From the NCBI RefSeq assembly GCF_016938855.1, contig NZ_JAFHAP010000017.1, positions 765 through 64,764 on the forward strand: DNA of 64,000 nt, read 5' to 3'. The notes beneath the pieces were generated by a model that was given only the letters and a program-made list of their open reading frames with translations, had not been told where the DNA came from and made no database searches. Below are positions 8,271 through 17,180 of the stretch, in pieces; within the stretch, counting starts at the first letter, position 1; each line of letters starts with the position of its first letter. Origin of the DNA: Polycladomyces zharkentensis. GTDB taxonomy: Bacteria > Bacillota > Bacilli > Thermoactinomycetales > JIR-001. A program made the translations under genes and the position numbers.

Positions 8271-8605
8271 TGTCATTGACAATCCTTTACGGTACGTAAG
8301 GGCGGATACGTTACGGATCATGGATTGGTAAAAAATGGTGTCTAAGCACGAATCCTTCCCCCGACAGGGATTGCACGTCGATTAGCGGGCATAACCTGCC
8401 CAAAAACCAGGGCAGGCACTATACCGAAAATGCCCAAGGTTCCAACATGATGCGATGTTTCAGAATGACGAGACTGATTCAGAAAAGAACAATCTGACTG
8501 AAGTAGTGGCAAAACAACCCGGGATTTCCCGGGATTGATCATGATGGGGAAAGGGAGTTCATGCCACCAGGTTGAGGCCGATCGCTTCTCGCTCGCCTGC
8601 CCATA
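8271..8605. other. gap without recognised gene
   Basis: A 66-codon minus-strand frame (8342-8542) and short plus-strand frames exist but have no ribosome binding site or family likeness. A palindrome CCCGGGATTTCCCGGG lies at about 8518-8533. Confidence 0.35.
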
Positions 8606-8773
8606 TTAACTGTCTTCTCGTAGAAAAGAATCGGCTTGTTCAGCGGCTTCTTCTTCCGACTTAAAATCAAACAGCCTGTGCATCTCGTGAATCACTTTCC
8701 AAATCTCATCTTTGGAATACCCCAGGTTCTTTAATGCCAATGTCGCATAACCGATTATATGATTATGGTTCAT
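8606..8773 (-). CDS. small conserved-looking protein
   Basis: A 55-residue acidic protein (MNHNHIIGYATLALKNLGYSKDEIWK...) with ATG 8773 preceded by AAGGGTGC. Its helical pattern, ALKNLGYSKDEIWKVIHEM, resembles small UBA-like helical bundles, but no family is assigned. It is divergent from the cas6 relic. Confidence 0.5.
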   Translation of the reverse strand: MNHNHIIGYATLALKNLGYSKDEIWKVIHEMHRLFDFKSEEEAAEQADSFLREDS

Positions 8774-8799
8774 TTACGAGCACCCTTTACAAGTGATTA

Positions 8800-9309
8800 T
8801 CAGTCATATTTTGAACAGAAAACATGCTTTCGAATACATTCAGGTGCCCAATAATTTATTGGAATGACCTTGCTTACAAGGCCATTTTGAATGGCCCGAA
8901 ACGGTCTTGGGCCATCTGTCCCAAGACAACAGAGTACGGATCGAGGAAATCCACGCGTTCTCGTTCCTGTGGTTTGATCCGCAACTGCCCTTCTTTGTTG
9001 TATCATCACCCGCTGACAAAAGACTTCCAGCAGCAGATTCAACGGAACATGTTGAAAAAGTACCAACTCGTGTATCAATCGAATCCCATTACCGAGCGGT
9101 TTGACATTCAACCGGTGGCTTCATTTAAGCAACGCGTCTCCTTTTATAAAGAGATCATCATCAAAGGATATGTCGGGAAATTCAGGTTGTCAGCAGATGA
9201 TCCCAAACTCTTATCTCTTGCATTGGATACGGGTTTGGGAGCGAAGGGTAGCCTGGGTTTTGGATGCATCGAACAGGTGAATGTCCAAGAAGGTAAAAAA
9301 GCATGCTGA
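8800..9309 (+). pseudogene. cas6: Cas6 CRISPR endoribonuclease, frameshifted relic
   Basis: The C-terminal half is clear: ITERFDIQPVASFKQRVSFYKEIIIKGYVGKFRLSADDPKLLSLALDTGLGAKGSLGFGCIEQV. It contains the GLGxxxxxGFG glycine-rich motif and preceding strand typical of Cas6, which cuts CRISPR precursor RNA. The N-terminal half is scattered over other frames (for example IHAFSFLWFDPQLPFFVVSS near 8950-9010), so at least two frameshifts inactivate it. Decayed CRISPR repeats start about 110 bp downstream. No other cas gene is present. Confidence 0.75.
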
Positions 9310-9419
9310 TTATGCGTTTGATCCGTTTGGGGAAACCACTGATCACCGGGGGACTTACCCCAAATGAGATTATTAACTTTTCCTCCAGTCTCAGCAAATC
9401 CTTTAATCGGATGTTCCTA

Positions 9420-9635
9420 AGCTACTTCTATAGTATAAGGGATTGAAACATAAGTTTGTCGTTGTGCTGGAGGGCGGAAACAGAGAGTTTATAGAGTACC
9501 TAAGGGGAATTAACCAAAGAGATCAACATCTGAACGGGTTTTAGGTACCTATAAGGCATTGAAACACTGTTTCCTGCCATGCAGACAAAGGAGCCACCCA
9601 GTTTTGACTACCTATTTCCGGTTTTGTTGTTGAAC
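9420..9635 (+). CRISPR. decayed CRISPR array, part 1
   Basis: Repeat-like units end in ATTGAAAC: 9420-9449 and 9536-9565 (GTTTTAGGTACCTATAAGGC core), with degenerate units at 9487-9515 and 9601-9635. Starts are 65, 51 and 63 bp apart and the spacer 9566-9600 is 35 nt, as in type I-B/III arrays whose repeats end in GAAAC. No two repeats are identical. Confidence 0.6.
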
Positions 9636-9705
9636 CCTCGTTATTGGGGTACCAATAACTGATGTAAGGAGGTAAGGAAATAAAGGATAACAAGGAGAAA
9701 TGCAT

Positions 9706-9990
9706 ATGAAGACAGTCAAAATTACATCGAAAGGGCAGATGACCCTGCCGAAGGAGTTCCGAGATGCACTGGGAGTAAGTGAAGGGGATCAGTTGATTCT
9801 GTTTCGCAAAGGCAAACAGGTGATCTTGCAAAGTGCCAAAGAGTTTCAGAAGCGGGTGGAGGAGCTAGAGCGTCAATTCGAGAAGGAAGCATTGGAGGCG
9901 GGGCTTACCAAAGAGGATTATGAATCGATTCAAAACGACCGTTCCGACTATGCAGAGGAATACATGAATCGCTTGAAGGGAGAGGAGTAA
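9706..9990 (+). CDS. AbrB/SpoVT-family antitoxin
   Basis: A 94-residue protein. The first 45 residues form a swapped-hairpin DNA-binding domain: VKITSKGQMTLPKEFRDALGVSEGDQLILF. A long acidic helical tail follows, which in this class contacts the toxin. Start ATG 9706 lies 9 bp after AAGGAG; the ATG at 9700 is too close. The following frame is a truncated PIN-domain toxin, so this is an antitoxin left without partner, lying inside the relic CRISPR locus. Confidence 0.75.
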   Translation: MKTVKITSKGQMTLPKEFRDALGVSEGDQLILFRKGKQVILQSAKEFQKRVEELERQFEKEALEAGLTKEDYESIQNDRSDYAEEYMNRLKGEE

Positions 9991-9991
9991 C

Positions 9992-10060
9992 ATCCGTATC
10001 TTGATTGACTCCAATGTCTTTCTCTCCGCCGTAGTATTTTCACCCAAGATTAAGGATTAG
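9992..10060 (+). pseudogene. PIN-domain toxin, N-terminal stub
   Basis: Directly after the antitoxin stop the frame reads IRILIDSNVFLSAVVFSPKIKD then TAG. The I-D-S/T-N-V-F/L-S-A motif is the first acidic strand of PIN ribonucleases (VapC-like). The remaining 100 or so residues are missing. Confidence 0.55.
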
Positions 10061-10065
10061 ATCCA

Positions 10066-10159
10066 CTTCATCCAGTACCTAGAAGGTATCAAAAATCCCG
10101 AAACGACAGCCTTTCTCAAAACCGTCCAAGTTTCTGAACTGCCTATGAGGGAACGAAAC
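10066..10159 (+). CRISPR. decayed CRISPR array, part 2
   Basis: The unit 10130-10159 (GTTTCTGAACTGCCTATGAG... ending CGAAAC) is the best-preserved repeat-like sequence. A weaker match lies at 10066-10095, giving a 34-nt spacer and 64-bp periodicity equal to part 1. The toxin-antitoxin relic lies between the two parts. Confidence 0.5.
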
Positions 10160-10188
10160 CTCCAAACTTCATGGAAAAAGGTTTATAT

Positions 10189-10314
10189 ATGAGCGGATTC
10201 GAGTTTGTTGGTTACGGTTCCGGTTTTGGTGGTTTCGGGTTGCGTTGACTGTTCATTTTCCTGTTGGTAATCGCAACCATTTTTGTTTCTGCCGAATCAG
10301 GTGGGGGTTATTAA
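10189..10314 (+). pseudogene. YjcZ-family sporulation peptide with in-frame TGA
   Basis: The frame reads MSGFEFVGYGSGFGGFGLR, then TGA, then LFIFLLVIATIFVSAESGGGY and TAA. A glycine/tyrosine-rich head followed by one membrane helix is the plan of YjcZ/YhaL-type small sporulation proteins. The stop falls exactly between head and helix, so it is either a nonsense mutation or a truncated product. Terminator 10344-10378 follows. Confidence 0.5.
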
Positions 10315-10343
10315 CAGGATTCAGACAAAATGAGTCCAACTTG

Positions 10344-10378
10344 AAAACACCGACCATGAAAAGCGGTCGGTGTTTTTT
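10344..10378 (+). terminator. Rho-independent terminator
   Basis: AACACCGACC pairs with GGTCGGTGTT around a 9-nt loop, followed by a run of T. Confidence 0.85.
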
Positions 10379-10566
10379 GTGCGAACCATCTCCCGTGCAG
10401 CCTCCATCCTTAGCAAATCCATGAAGCGATCGGGTGATCAAACCTGTTCCAAACGGTCATACGTTCCCGGACAGCGATTCGCGTTCGGTAACCAAAATTG
10501 GATATCCACCCGTACTTACCATATCGAGAAACAATGCAAGTCGCGCGCATCATAACCTTTCTCTCC

Positions 10567-10593
10567 GCCCCTGACAAAGGGGCAATTTTTTTT
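10567..10593 (+). terminator. short Rho-independent terminator
   Basis: GCCCC, a 7-nt loop and GGGGC, then eight or nine T. No gene was recognised between 10379 and this hairpin on the plus strand. Confidence 0.6.
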
Positions 10594-10614
10594 GAAAAAA
10601 TTGCGCCAAAACCC

Positions 10615-10644
10615 TTGTCAAAGAGTGATGAGGCTTTGTATTAT
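10615..10644 (+). promoter_or_regulatory. candidate sigma-A promoter for the fusion reductase gene
   Basis: TTGTCA (10615-10620) and TATTAT (10639-10644) are spaced by 18 bp, 57 bp upstream of the ATG at 10702. Confidence 0.5.
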
Positions 10645-10701
10645 AACAGTAAGAAATGATCGGGAATTGTTATAAAACAATCCGGTGGGAGGACATCATC
10701 C

Positions 10702-13278
10702 ATGACCACTCATACAACTCACGGGAAAACCGTCTCTGTTACCTTCGATTCGGATCAGCGTGCATCGCTCCAAGTTGTTCGTCCGGGAAATCGGGTCCGA
10801 TCCAAAACCGGAATCCGGCCGCAAGTGAAAACCACTGACCATTTTCGGATGATGGAATGGGAAGTTTCACCGGGGCGTACGGTCGCCGTGTTGTCACCCA
10901 CATCTGGTTCGTCTGACCCATCAGCCATTCAGGAGTGGGTACAATGGATGCAGCAATTGGCAGACCGTGATGAACTGAAAGCATTGATCTTCGCCTGCCA
11001 GGGCGGTCGTTTCCTGTTTTCCTCCATCCATCTCCAGGAGGAGTGGCGGGAGCGTTTCGAGTCGGGATTGGCGTTCATGGAACGGATGAATAAGCCCATG
11101 ATAGCAGCAGTGGACGGGACGGTCTCCGGGATAGGGTGCGCGGTTGCGCTGTGTACGCACGCAGTCGTGGCCAGCGAATCGGCACGTTTCATCCTAAGGC
11201 GAGGAACGGGTGTTATTCAACGTCTGGTGAGAATCGCCCACTTGCAAAAAGGGATGGACGGCCTCGGACGGGCTATCACCTGGCTTTGCTCCGATCGTGC
11301 GATGACGGCGCGGGAAGCGGAGGAGACGGGATGGGTAGACCAATGCTGTGAAGGGGAAGCTATACCGTTGGCGGTGGCCTGGGCGAAAGCGGCGGCTGCG
11401 GCCGGGCAGGGGCCACTCGCCGAAGCGTTTGTGCGCCGCAGGGCATGGCGGAATGATTGGGAACGCCCCAGGCCGTTCGTTTTACAAGACAGAAAAGAGT
11501 GGGAACGGATCATGGCGGGAACAGGTGTACCGCATTCACGGTTCGAGGAAATCCTGACGCTGATTCAAACCGGTTATGAACAAGGATTTTCGGCGGGGCT
11601 GGACCATGAACGGAAATGGTGGGCCACGCAAACCCGACGCTCGGAAGCGGATCAGTTCCCGCAATGGAGCGGTTCCGTCCGGTCATTGACACGGGAGGAA
11701 GAAGAACAGTGGATTCGCGACGGTCAGTTATTTCCGCCTGACTCCCCCTTTTATCCGGGTATTTCGCCGGTGCCGTCCTGGCAGTACCGGACAACCGATC
11801 CGGTAACGGTGATACCCGTACGTAGACCCGGTCCGACGGAAGTGTTGGTCTATGTGTTGTCTCGAGGGACGAATCTCTCCGGCTTGGTGGTGGAAACGGG
11901 ACGTGCAGTAAGGGAGGAAAAGGTGATCCATGCAGGAGATGCCGTTGTTGTCATCCCCGGTGGTTCATACGAAACGGAAGGACAGTTTGTGACGGTAAAG
12001 GCGGAACAGGTATTTGCCAAACCATCCAATTTGTCTTTTGCGGAGGCGGCCGATTTGCTTCCGTGGATGAAGGCATACCGAATCACTCGGCATCGGGCAA
12101 GGGGACGTGTTTGGATCGACGGTTTGGACGACAGTTCGGCGCTGGCTTGTTTCACCGTGGTTCAACATGATGAAGGGAAGGTGACGGTGATGACGTCGTC
12201 GGATCAGGAAAGGCGGATAACGGAGGAAAGGAAAGCCGAGGCGTTGGATCTGCGTCATTTACGTTACCGCGGTGTTTTCACCAAAATCCCGGCCGACTCC
12301 TCCGCTTGGCGCAGGTGGGAGGAGCTTGGGAAAAAAGTGATGGAGGATTTTCGTCGTCGCAATCGTGGGGAGCTGGCAGATTGGACCGCCACTTTCTACG
12401 GGGAACGCACATTCGGCAGAGCTTACCAACTGTTGAAGGACGGCGGACTCTTGGTGGTGGCGGGTGCCCGGGAAGGGGAACAACTGACGTTTATCGGAAA
12501 AACAGGTGAGCGTTCACCTTCTGTCTTGCTGGAGCAACCCGGTGAGTCGGTTGTCTTGTTCTACGGAGTGGGTCGGCATCGGGAGGAGGTGTTGGACCCG
12601 TTCGGTTGGCGGGTGATCCAAGCCGCCGAGCGGCGTCAGGATCAGTTGGTGATCGTGACCCAATCCGAAGTACAGAAACGGTGGCTGCAAGGTCGGATTG
12701 GCGCCCATGCGGCGGGCATTATCAGCATCGAGGAGTGTGAGGCCTCTTGGCCCGGAGAATTTGATTGGCCGCCTTCGGTTCCCTATTTGCCGAACCCTTC
12801 GGAAAGGAAAAAGGATTGGGTGTTGACGAGACAACTGTTCGAACAACGGACGATTCGCCCTTTGCGAACCATGATCGGTGAACATTTGCGAACGATGCAG
12901 AATCCGGAGGGGTACGCGGACGTGGTGGTGGATCGGGCTGCTCACGATGCCTTGGGAATCAGCCTGCACTTGGTCAAACCGAAGTCGGGGCGCGTCGTTT
13001 TTGGTGAGAATATGTCTGGTAAACGGTACAGCTTTTACGCTTCCGCTATTATGGAACCGGAGAGGCGAATCGTCACACCGTCGGCGACCATCGTCGGATG
13101 TGGGCTTCCCGATGCCAAAGACGTGCAACGCGTGCTGGAATGGGTGGAAAACGGAGTTTTCCGGGAAGAACGACGTTTCATAATGGCGAAAACGGATCAC
13201 AGAGGAAGCGTCGCTACTGCGTTGGCCGATCTTTTCACGGTGGATCAACTGTACGAAGCGTGGAGTTCACGGTGTTGA
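10702..13278 (+). CDS. crotonase-like / MDR enoyl-reductase-like fusion protein
   Basis: An 858-residue protein. Residues about 50-290 look like an enoyl-CoA hydratase/isomerase domain (GRTVAVLSP, LKALIFACQGGRFLF, KPMIAAVDGTVSGIGCAVALCTHAVVASESARF). From about 360 the chain resembles medium-chain reductases of the crotonyl-CoA reductase or acryloyl-CoA reductase type: VPSWQYRTTDPV, AVVVIPGG..., then ERTFGRAYQLLKDGGLLVVAGA and, near the end, KRYSFYASAIMEPERR. The usual glycine-rich NADP motif after the GroES-like part is not obvious, so the second half may be catalytically altered. Start ATG 10702 follows GGGAGG. It stands alone with its own promoter and terminator. CoA-ester metabolism is inferred. 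Confidence 0.6.
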   Translation: MTTHTTHGKTVSVTFDSDQRASLQVVRPGNRVRSKTGIRPQVKTTDHFRMMEWEVSPGRTVAVLSPTSGSSDPSAIQEWVQWMQQLADRDELKALIFACQGGRFLFSSIHLQEEWRERFESGLAFMERMNKPMIAAVDGTVSGIGCAVALCTHAVVASESARFILRRGTGVIQRLVRIAHLQKGMDGLGRAITWLCSDRAMTAREAEETGWVDQCCEGEAIPLAVAWAKAAAAAGQGPLAEAFVRRRAWRNDWERPRPFVLQDRKEWERIMAGTGVPHSRFEEILTLIQTGYEQGFSAGLDHERKWWATQTRRSEADQFPQWSGSVRSLTREEEEQWIRDGQLFPPDSPFYPGISPVPSWQYRTTDPVTVIPVRRPGPTEVLVYVLSRGTNLSGLVVETGRAVREEKVIHAGDAVVVIPGGSYETEGQFVTVKAEQVFAKPSNLSFAEAADLLPWMKAYRITRHRARGRVWIDGLDDSSALACFTVVQHDEGKVTVMTSSDQERRITEERKAEALDLRHLRYRGVFTKIPADSSAWRRWEELGKKVMEDFRRRNRGELADWTATFYGERTFGRAYQLLKDGGLLVVAGAREGEQLTFIGKTGERSPSVLLEQPGESVVLFYGVGRHREEVLDPFGWRVIQAAERRQDQLVIVTQSEVQKRWLQGRIGAHAAGIISIEECEASWPGEFDWPPSVPYLPNPSERKKDWVLTRQLFEQRTIRPLRTMIGEHLRTMQNPEGYADVVVDRAAHDALGISLHLVKPKSGRVVFGENMSGKRYSFYASAIMEPERRIVTPSATIVGCGLPDAKDVQRVLEWVENGVFREERRFIMAKTDHRGSVATALADLFTVDQLYEAWSSRC

Positions 13279-13365
13279 TCCTTCATGAGGATGGGCCGGT
13301 GAAATCGGGGGGAGACGATCTCAACCCGCACCCCGGTCCGTTCAAACGCAATTTGGACAAAAAAA

Positions 13366-13397
13366 GATCCGACATCCCAGTGCGGATGCCGGGTCTT
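13366..13397 (+). terminator. hairpin after the fusion gene
   Basis: AGATCCGACATCC pairs imperfectly with GGATGCCGGGTCTT; the T tract is short. Confidence 0.5.
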
Positions 13398-13706
13398 CTG
13401 TGTATGTTGAACTGAAACGGTGCACCACTGCCATTACATCCAACAGGATGGGGACACAGGGAGGTTACATGATGTGCCGTAGTCCCCATCTTTTGATGAA
13501 GAAACGTGTATTGGCGCTTGTAGGGGATGTCCGGCAGGGAAGCGTGCGGCTTCTTTGGTGTTTTCCTGTTTCAGTTGGCAGTCACCCATTGCCAAACAGG
13601 TGGCGGTGGTGGAGATGCGCTGACTGTAAATTTGCTGACGGCTCCGGTCCCGCCTCCATAAGCGGGGGGGGGTCGGAGCCGTGTGTGGTTTCAACGTGTG
13701 GGGCCG
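13398..13706. other. gap between fusion gene and typA
   Basis: No protein-like frame. It holds the large palindrome at 13639-13681. Confidence 0.4.
13639..13681 (-). terminator. large hairpin beyond typA
   Basis: CGGCTCCG...CCCGC and GCGGG...CGGAGCCG form a long GC-rich stem 26 bp past the typA stop; on the typA strand only a weak T-containing tail follows. Confidence 0.5.
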
Positions 13707-15533
13707 TCAGCCCTCTTTTTTTACCGCTTGCGCGCGTTTCCGTTCGCTTTTGGTCAGATAGCGTTTACGCAGACGGAAGGCGACGGGTGTTACTTCCAGC
13801 AATTCGTCATCCGCCAAATATTCGATGGCATCGTCCAAGCTCATTTTGCGCGGCGGTTCCAGACGGAGGGCCTCATCCGATCCGGCGGCCCGGAAGTTGG
13901 TCAGTTGCTTTTTCTTGCATACATTGACTTCCAGATCCGTTTCCCGGATGTGTTGGCCGACTATCATGCCCTCGTACACCTCGGTGTTGGGTTCGATAAA
14001 CAACTGACCGCGATCTTGGGCGGCATGAAGACCGTAAGTGGTGGCCACTCCCGATTCCCATGCGATCAACGAACCGAAATTGCGGGTCTGAATCTCGCCC
14101 ACGTAAGGCTCGTAACCGGCGAACAAAGTGTTCATCACTCCTTCGCCGCGTGTGGCGGTGAGGAACTGCTGGCGGAAACCGATCAAGCCACGGGTAGGAA
14201 CGAGATATTGAAGAAATACCATCCCGTCCTCGCGGATTTGCATATCCTGCATTCGTCCCTTTCGTTGGCCGAGGAGTTCGACGACGGCTCCCTGATGCTC
14301 GCTGGTCACTTCAATTTCCACCGTCTCAAACGGTTCGCACAGCTGACCGTCGATCCGCTTCATGATGACTTCCGGTTTGCTGACCTGAAATTCATACCCC
14401 TCCCGGCGCATGTTTTCAATCATGATGCCGAGATGAAGCTCTCCCCGACCGGCCACGAGAAAGACGTCCGGCGAGTCCGTGTCGGAGACGCGCAGGGCAA
14501 CATCCTTGGCCGCTTCCAGATAGAGGCGCTCCCGGAGTTTGCGGGAGGTGACATATTTGCCTTCCCGTCCGGCAAACGGGCTGGTGTTGACACCGATCGT
14601 GACGCGCAGGGTGGGCTCTTCCACTTTGATCGGCGGCAACGGTCGCGGATCATCAGGATCGGCGATCGTATCCCCGATTCCGACGTCGCCCAGTCCCGTC
14701 AAGGCGATGATATCCCCTGCCGCGGCTTCCTCCACTTCGATCCGATTCAGCCCGCGATGGGTGAATACTTGCGCCACTTTGAGCGGTTGGGAAGTCCCGT
14801 CCGCCCGCATCCACAAGACATTTTGATTGCGGCGGATCGTCCCGCTGTTCAATCGTCCGATGACGATTTTCCCTTTGTATTCGTCGTAGCCCATCAATGT
14901 CGCCTGCAACTGCGTCGGACCCGACGGGTCGACGTCCGGTGCGGGCAGGTCCGCTACGATCCGTTCAAACAGCGGCTCCAACGTATCTGCCAAACGGTCC
15001 GGCTCCGTCCCGGCCCATCCTTTGATCGCACTGGCGTAGATCACGGAAAAGTCGGCTTGTTCATCCGTGGCACCCAGATCGACGAACAAATCGAAGGTCT
15101 CATTGACCACTTCGTCAGGCCGGGCGTTGGGTCGGTCGATTTTGTTGACGACGACGATCGCTTTGTGCCCCCGTTCCAACGCTTTACGGAGCACAAACCG
15201 GGTCTGCGGCATGGGACCTTCAACGGCGTCCACCAACAGCAGTACCCCGTCCACCATATTCATGACACGCTCCACTTCGCCGCCGAAATCGGCGTGCCCC
15301 GGCGTGTCGACGATGTTGATTTTGATCCCTTTGTATTCGATGGCGGTGTTTTTGGAAAGGATTGTGATGCCCCGTTCCCGTTCCAATTCGTTGGAATCCA
15401 TCACGCGTTCCGCCACCTGTTGGTTTTCGCGGAAAATACGGCTTTGTTTCAGCATGGCGTCGACCAGTGTGGTCTTGCCGTGGTCGACGTGTGCGATGAT
15501 AGCGATGTTGCGAATCTGACTCGGTTGTTTCAT
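13707..15533 (-). CDS. typA: translational GTPase TypA/BipA
   Basis: About 608 residues, the family's usual length. The G domain shows [10 protein letters not shown] (G1), RERGITI (G2), [16 protein letters not shown] (G3) and NKIDRP (G4). It is followed by the EF-G-like domain II, EF-G III/V-like parts ([22 protein letters not shown]) and the TypA-specific C-terminal domain ([27 protein letters not shown]). TypA binds the ribosome and supports assembly and stress or cold growth. I chose ATG 15533 ([15 protein letters not shown]); a GGAGGAGG lies about 25 bp upstream, so a TTG at 15542 or an upstream in-frame start at 15599 remains possible. Confidence 0.95.
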   Translation of the reverse strand: MKQPSQIRNIAIIAHVDHGKTTLVDAMLKQSRIFRENQQVAERVMDSNELERERGITILSKNTAIEYKGIKINIVDTPGHADFGGEVERVMNMVDGVLLLVDAVEGPMPQTRFVLRKALERGHKAIVVVNKIDRPNARPDEVVNETFDLFVDLGATDEQADFSVIYASAIKGWAGTEPDRLADTLEPLFERIVADLPAPDVDPSGPTQLQATLMGYDEYKGKIVIGRLNSGTIRRNQNVLWMRADGTSQPLKVAQVFTHRGLNRIEVEEAAAGDIIALTGLGDVGIGDTIADPDDPRPLPPIKVEEPTLRVTIGVNTSPFAGREGKYVTSRKLRERLYLEAAKDVALRVSDTDSPDVFLVAGRGELHLGIMIENMRREGYEFQVSKPEVIMKRIDGQLCEPFETVEIEVTSEHQGAVVELLGQRKGRMQDMQIREDGMVFLQYLVPTRGLIGFRQQFLTATRGEGVMNTLFAGYEPYVGEIQTRNFGSLIAWESGVATTYGLHAAQDRGQLFIEPNTEVYEGMIVGQHIRETDLEVNVCKKKQLTNFRAAGSDEALRLEPPRKMSLDDAIEYLADDELLEVTPVAFRLRKRYLTKSERKRAQAVKKEG

Positions 15534-15772
15534 GTCCGTCAAGGGGTTGTCCCCTGTTCCTCCTCCACTGCCAAAATAGCGGATTTCACTAAATGACATG
15601 GTATCACACGAGAGAAGGATTCCGCCATAGTCAATCGGGGTGAAGGAGATGAAAGGAATGAACGGACTGTGAAACGTATACAGATCAAAACCGGTTTTTT
15701 CGGTCAGGTATCGGACAAAAGGTTTGACCGGACACAATCGAGCGTGAATCGGTGGGAAAGGTGGAATGGGAT

Positions 15773-16297
15773 ATGGAGCCGAGCCTTCGACAGCGGATCG
15801 TGATTCGGGAAGCGGAAAGGAAGGATGCCGCGGCCATTCTTTCCTGTCTGCGACAAACGGCGATGGAGTCGGATTTTTTGACGTCGCAATCGGACGAGAT
15901 AAAGTGGACGCTGGAACGGGAGGAACGATTCATTGAAGAGATGGCCGCTCGTTCCAATACATTGTTTTTGGTGGCCCAAGCGCGGGAAGAGATTGTAGGT
16001 ACGCTGACGTTTAGCGGGGGTACTACCCGGCGTACCCGGCATGTGGGGGAGGCGGGGGCTGCCGTCTTGCGGGATTATTGGGGATACGGTATCGGTACGA
16101 AATTGATTCAAAGACTGCTGAACTGGTGTCCGCGGGCGGGGATACGGAAGATCAACGGGAGAACACGTTCGGATAATGTACGGGCCATCCGTCTGTGTGA
16201 AAAGATGGGATTTCAACGGGAAGGGGTGTTGAAGCGGGCACTCCAGATCGACGGGCGGTTTTACGATTTTATCTTGCTCGGCCGTCTGGTTGACTAG
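15773..16297 (+). CDS. GNAT family N-acetyltransferase
   Basis: About 174 residues. Motifs of the RimJ/RimL-like GNAT fold are visible: [16 protein letters not shown] at the start, [18 protein letters not shown] (acetyl-CoA-binding R/Q-x-x-G-x-G/A region) and [23 protein letters not shown] near the end. ATG 15773 follows AAAGGTGG; GTG 15752 is an alternative. Substrate unknown. It is divergent from typA. Confidence 0.85.
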   Translation: MEPSLRQRIVIREAERKDAAAILSCLRQTAMESDFLTSQSDEIKWTLEREERFIEEMAARSNTLFLVAQAREEIVGTLTFSGGTTRRTRHVGEAGAAVLRDYWGYGIGTKLIQRLLNWCPRAGIRKINGRTRSDNVRAIRLCEKMGFQREGVLKRALQIDGRFYDFILLGRLVD

Positions 16298-16319
16298 AAA
16301 ACGGGGTGTTTATTCTATT

Positions 16320-16715
16320 TTTTCTGCATAATGGGACTAACGGCTCGCTCCGGGAAGGAGGGGCTACGTTGCAGAAACGATACCGCTTGAAACGTCGAGG
16401 GAATGCATGCTCGGGTACAAAGTTTCCGGCGCTGTCTCTTCCTTGAGCATAAAGTTCTACATCGCTGATGAACCCTGCTGCGGCGGGAGATGAGACGCGG
16501 ATAATAAAACTTGACACTCCTGTAGGAATAGTAAGTGTTACCACCCCATTCGGTTCATCAATTTGAAACGTGGTCGTGAAATACAGTGTTGCAGGCGCAC
16601 CTCCGACATTGCTGCTCCAGGAGAGTTATAGGCATTGACAATGATCGAGCGAGTGGTGTGCCAGTGGTATTACCCACACGCAACTCAACGGAAGTCGATT
16701 TTTTGTTAATGCTGA
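16320..16715 (-). pseudogene. frameshifted surface/exosporium-like protein relic
   Basis: The minus strand encodes, in three successive frames, VELRVGNTTGTPLARS, IIVNAYNSPGA, then SNVGGAPATLYFTTTFQ and VVTLTIPTGVSSFIIRVSS with ELYAQGRDSAGNFVPEHAF. The Ser/Thr/Gly-rich beta-strand composition suggests a secreted or spore-surface domain. At least two frameshifts break it. Family uncertain. Confidence 0.4.
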
Positions 16716-16959
16716 TCTATATAAAAATGATAGGATTTGATTGGGTTAATAGAATGGGAACGAAAAAGAGTTCTTGTACCGGCAGGATGAGCACAGATCA
16801 ATAAATATGAAGTGAAGGGGATAACGGGAAAAGCTTGGGTTTTCGGACAGCCATTTCTTCGGCTAATGATGATTTGGCTTCACAAAGATAATGATAAGCC
16901 TGATTGAAAAGGTAATTGATTGTTTCGCGGGTAATGATCCATGATATGCGAACTAACTC
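16716..16959. other. AT-rich gap without recognised gene
   Basis: Nothing beyond short unsupported frames before the promoter at 16960. Confidence 0.4.
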
Positions 16960-16988
16960 TTTACAACCATTCAAATTTTTTGTACAAT
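16960..16988 (+). promoter_or_regulatory. sigma-A promoter of the leader/ABC exporter operon
   Basis: TTTACA (16960-16965) and TACAAT (16983-16988) with exactly 17 bp between, 34 bp before the leader-peptide ATG. Confidence 0.65.
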
Positions 16989-17022
16989 TGCAATTGTATC
17001 TTCATGAAAGGGGGTTTGTGCC

Positions 17023-17082
17023 ATGCGACGGATGATGGGGAAAACCAATCAAATGAAGGCGAATGGCGCAATACCGCCCTGA
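17023..17082 (+). CDS. leader peptide of the ABC exporter operon (BmrB-like role)
   Basis: A 19-codon frame, MRRMMGKTNQMKANGAIPP, is preceded by GAAAGGGGG at good spacing and ends 8 bp before an intrinsic terminator structure. Bacillus subtilis bmrCD is controlled by ribosome stalling on the short BmrB peptide in front of an attenuator. Position and layout here are the same, although the peptide is shorter. Translation is inferred from the strong ribosome binding site. Confidence 0.5.
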   Translation: MRRMMGKTNQMKANGAIPP

Positions 17083-17090
17083 TGGATTTG

Positions 17091-17149
17091 GGAATGGAAC
17101 GGCACTGTTGATCATTCCACGGGCGCGGATCGTGCCTGTGGTTTTTTTT
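17091..17149 (+). promoter_or_regulatory. transcription attenuator (terminator and competing stems)
   Basis: The terminator stem pairs CCACGGGC (17117-17124) with GCCTGTGG (17134-17141), followed by eight T (17142-17149). Competing pairings are GGCAC (17101-17105) with GTGCC (17132-17136), and GGAATG (17091-17096) with CATTCC (17113-17118). Formation of these would break the terminator. Confidence 0.65.
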
Positions 17150-17180
17150 GTGCCTTCCATTCGTGGACAGGGGGGAGAAA

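Noticed and set aside
8342-8542. 66-codon minus-strand frame, considered as a spore-germination-type peptide
   Set aside because: No ribosome binding site and no convincing match to GerP or small spore proteins.
10189-10314. Selenocysteine reading of the in-frame TGA
   Set aside because: YjcZ-type peptides are not selenoproteins and no insertion element is visible; a nonsense mutation is simpler.
13683-15596. 637-codon plus-strand open frame opposite typA
   Set aside because: It is the shadow of typA in an antisense frame; composition is His/Arg/Phe-rich and no family is visible.
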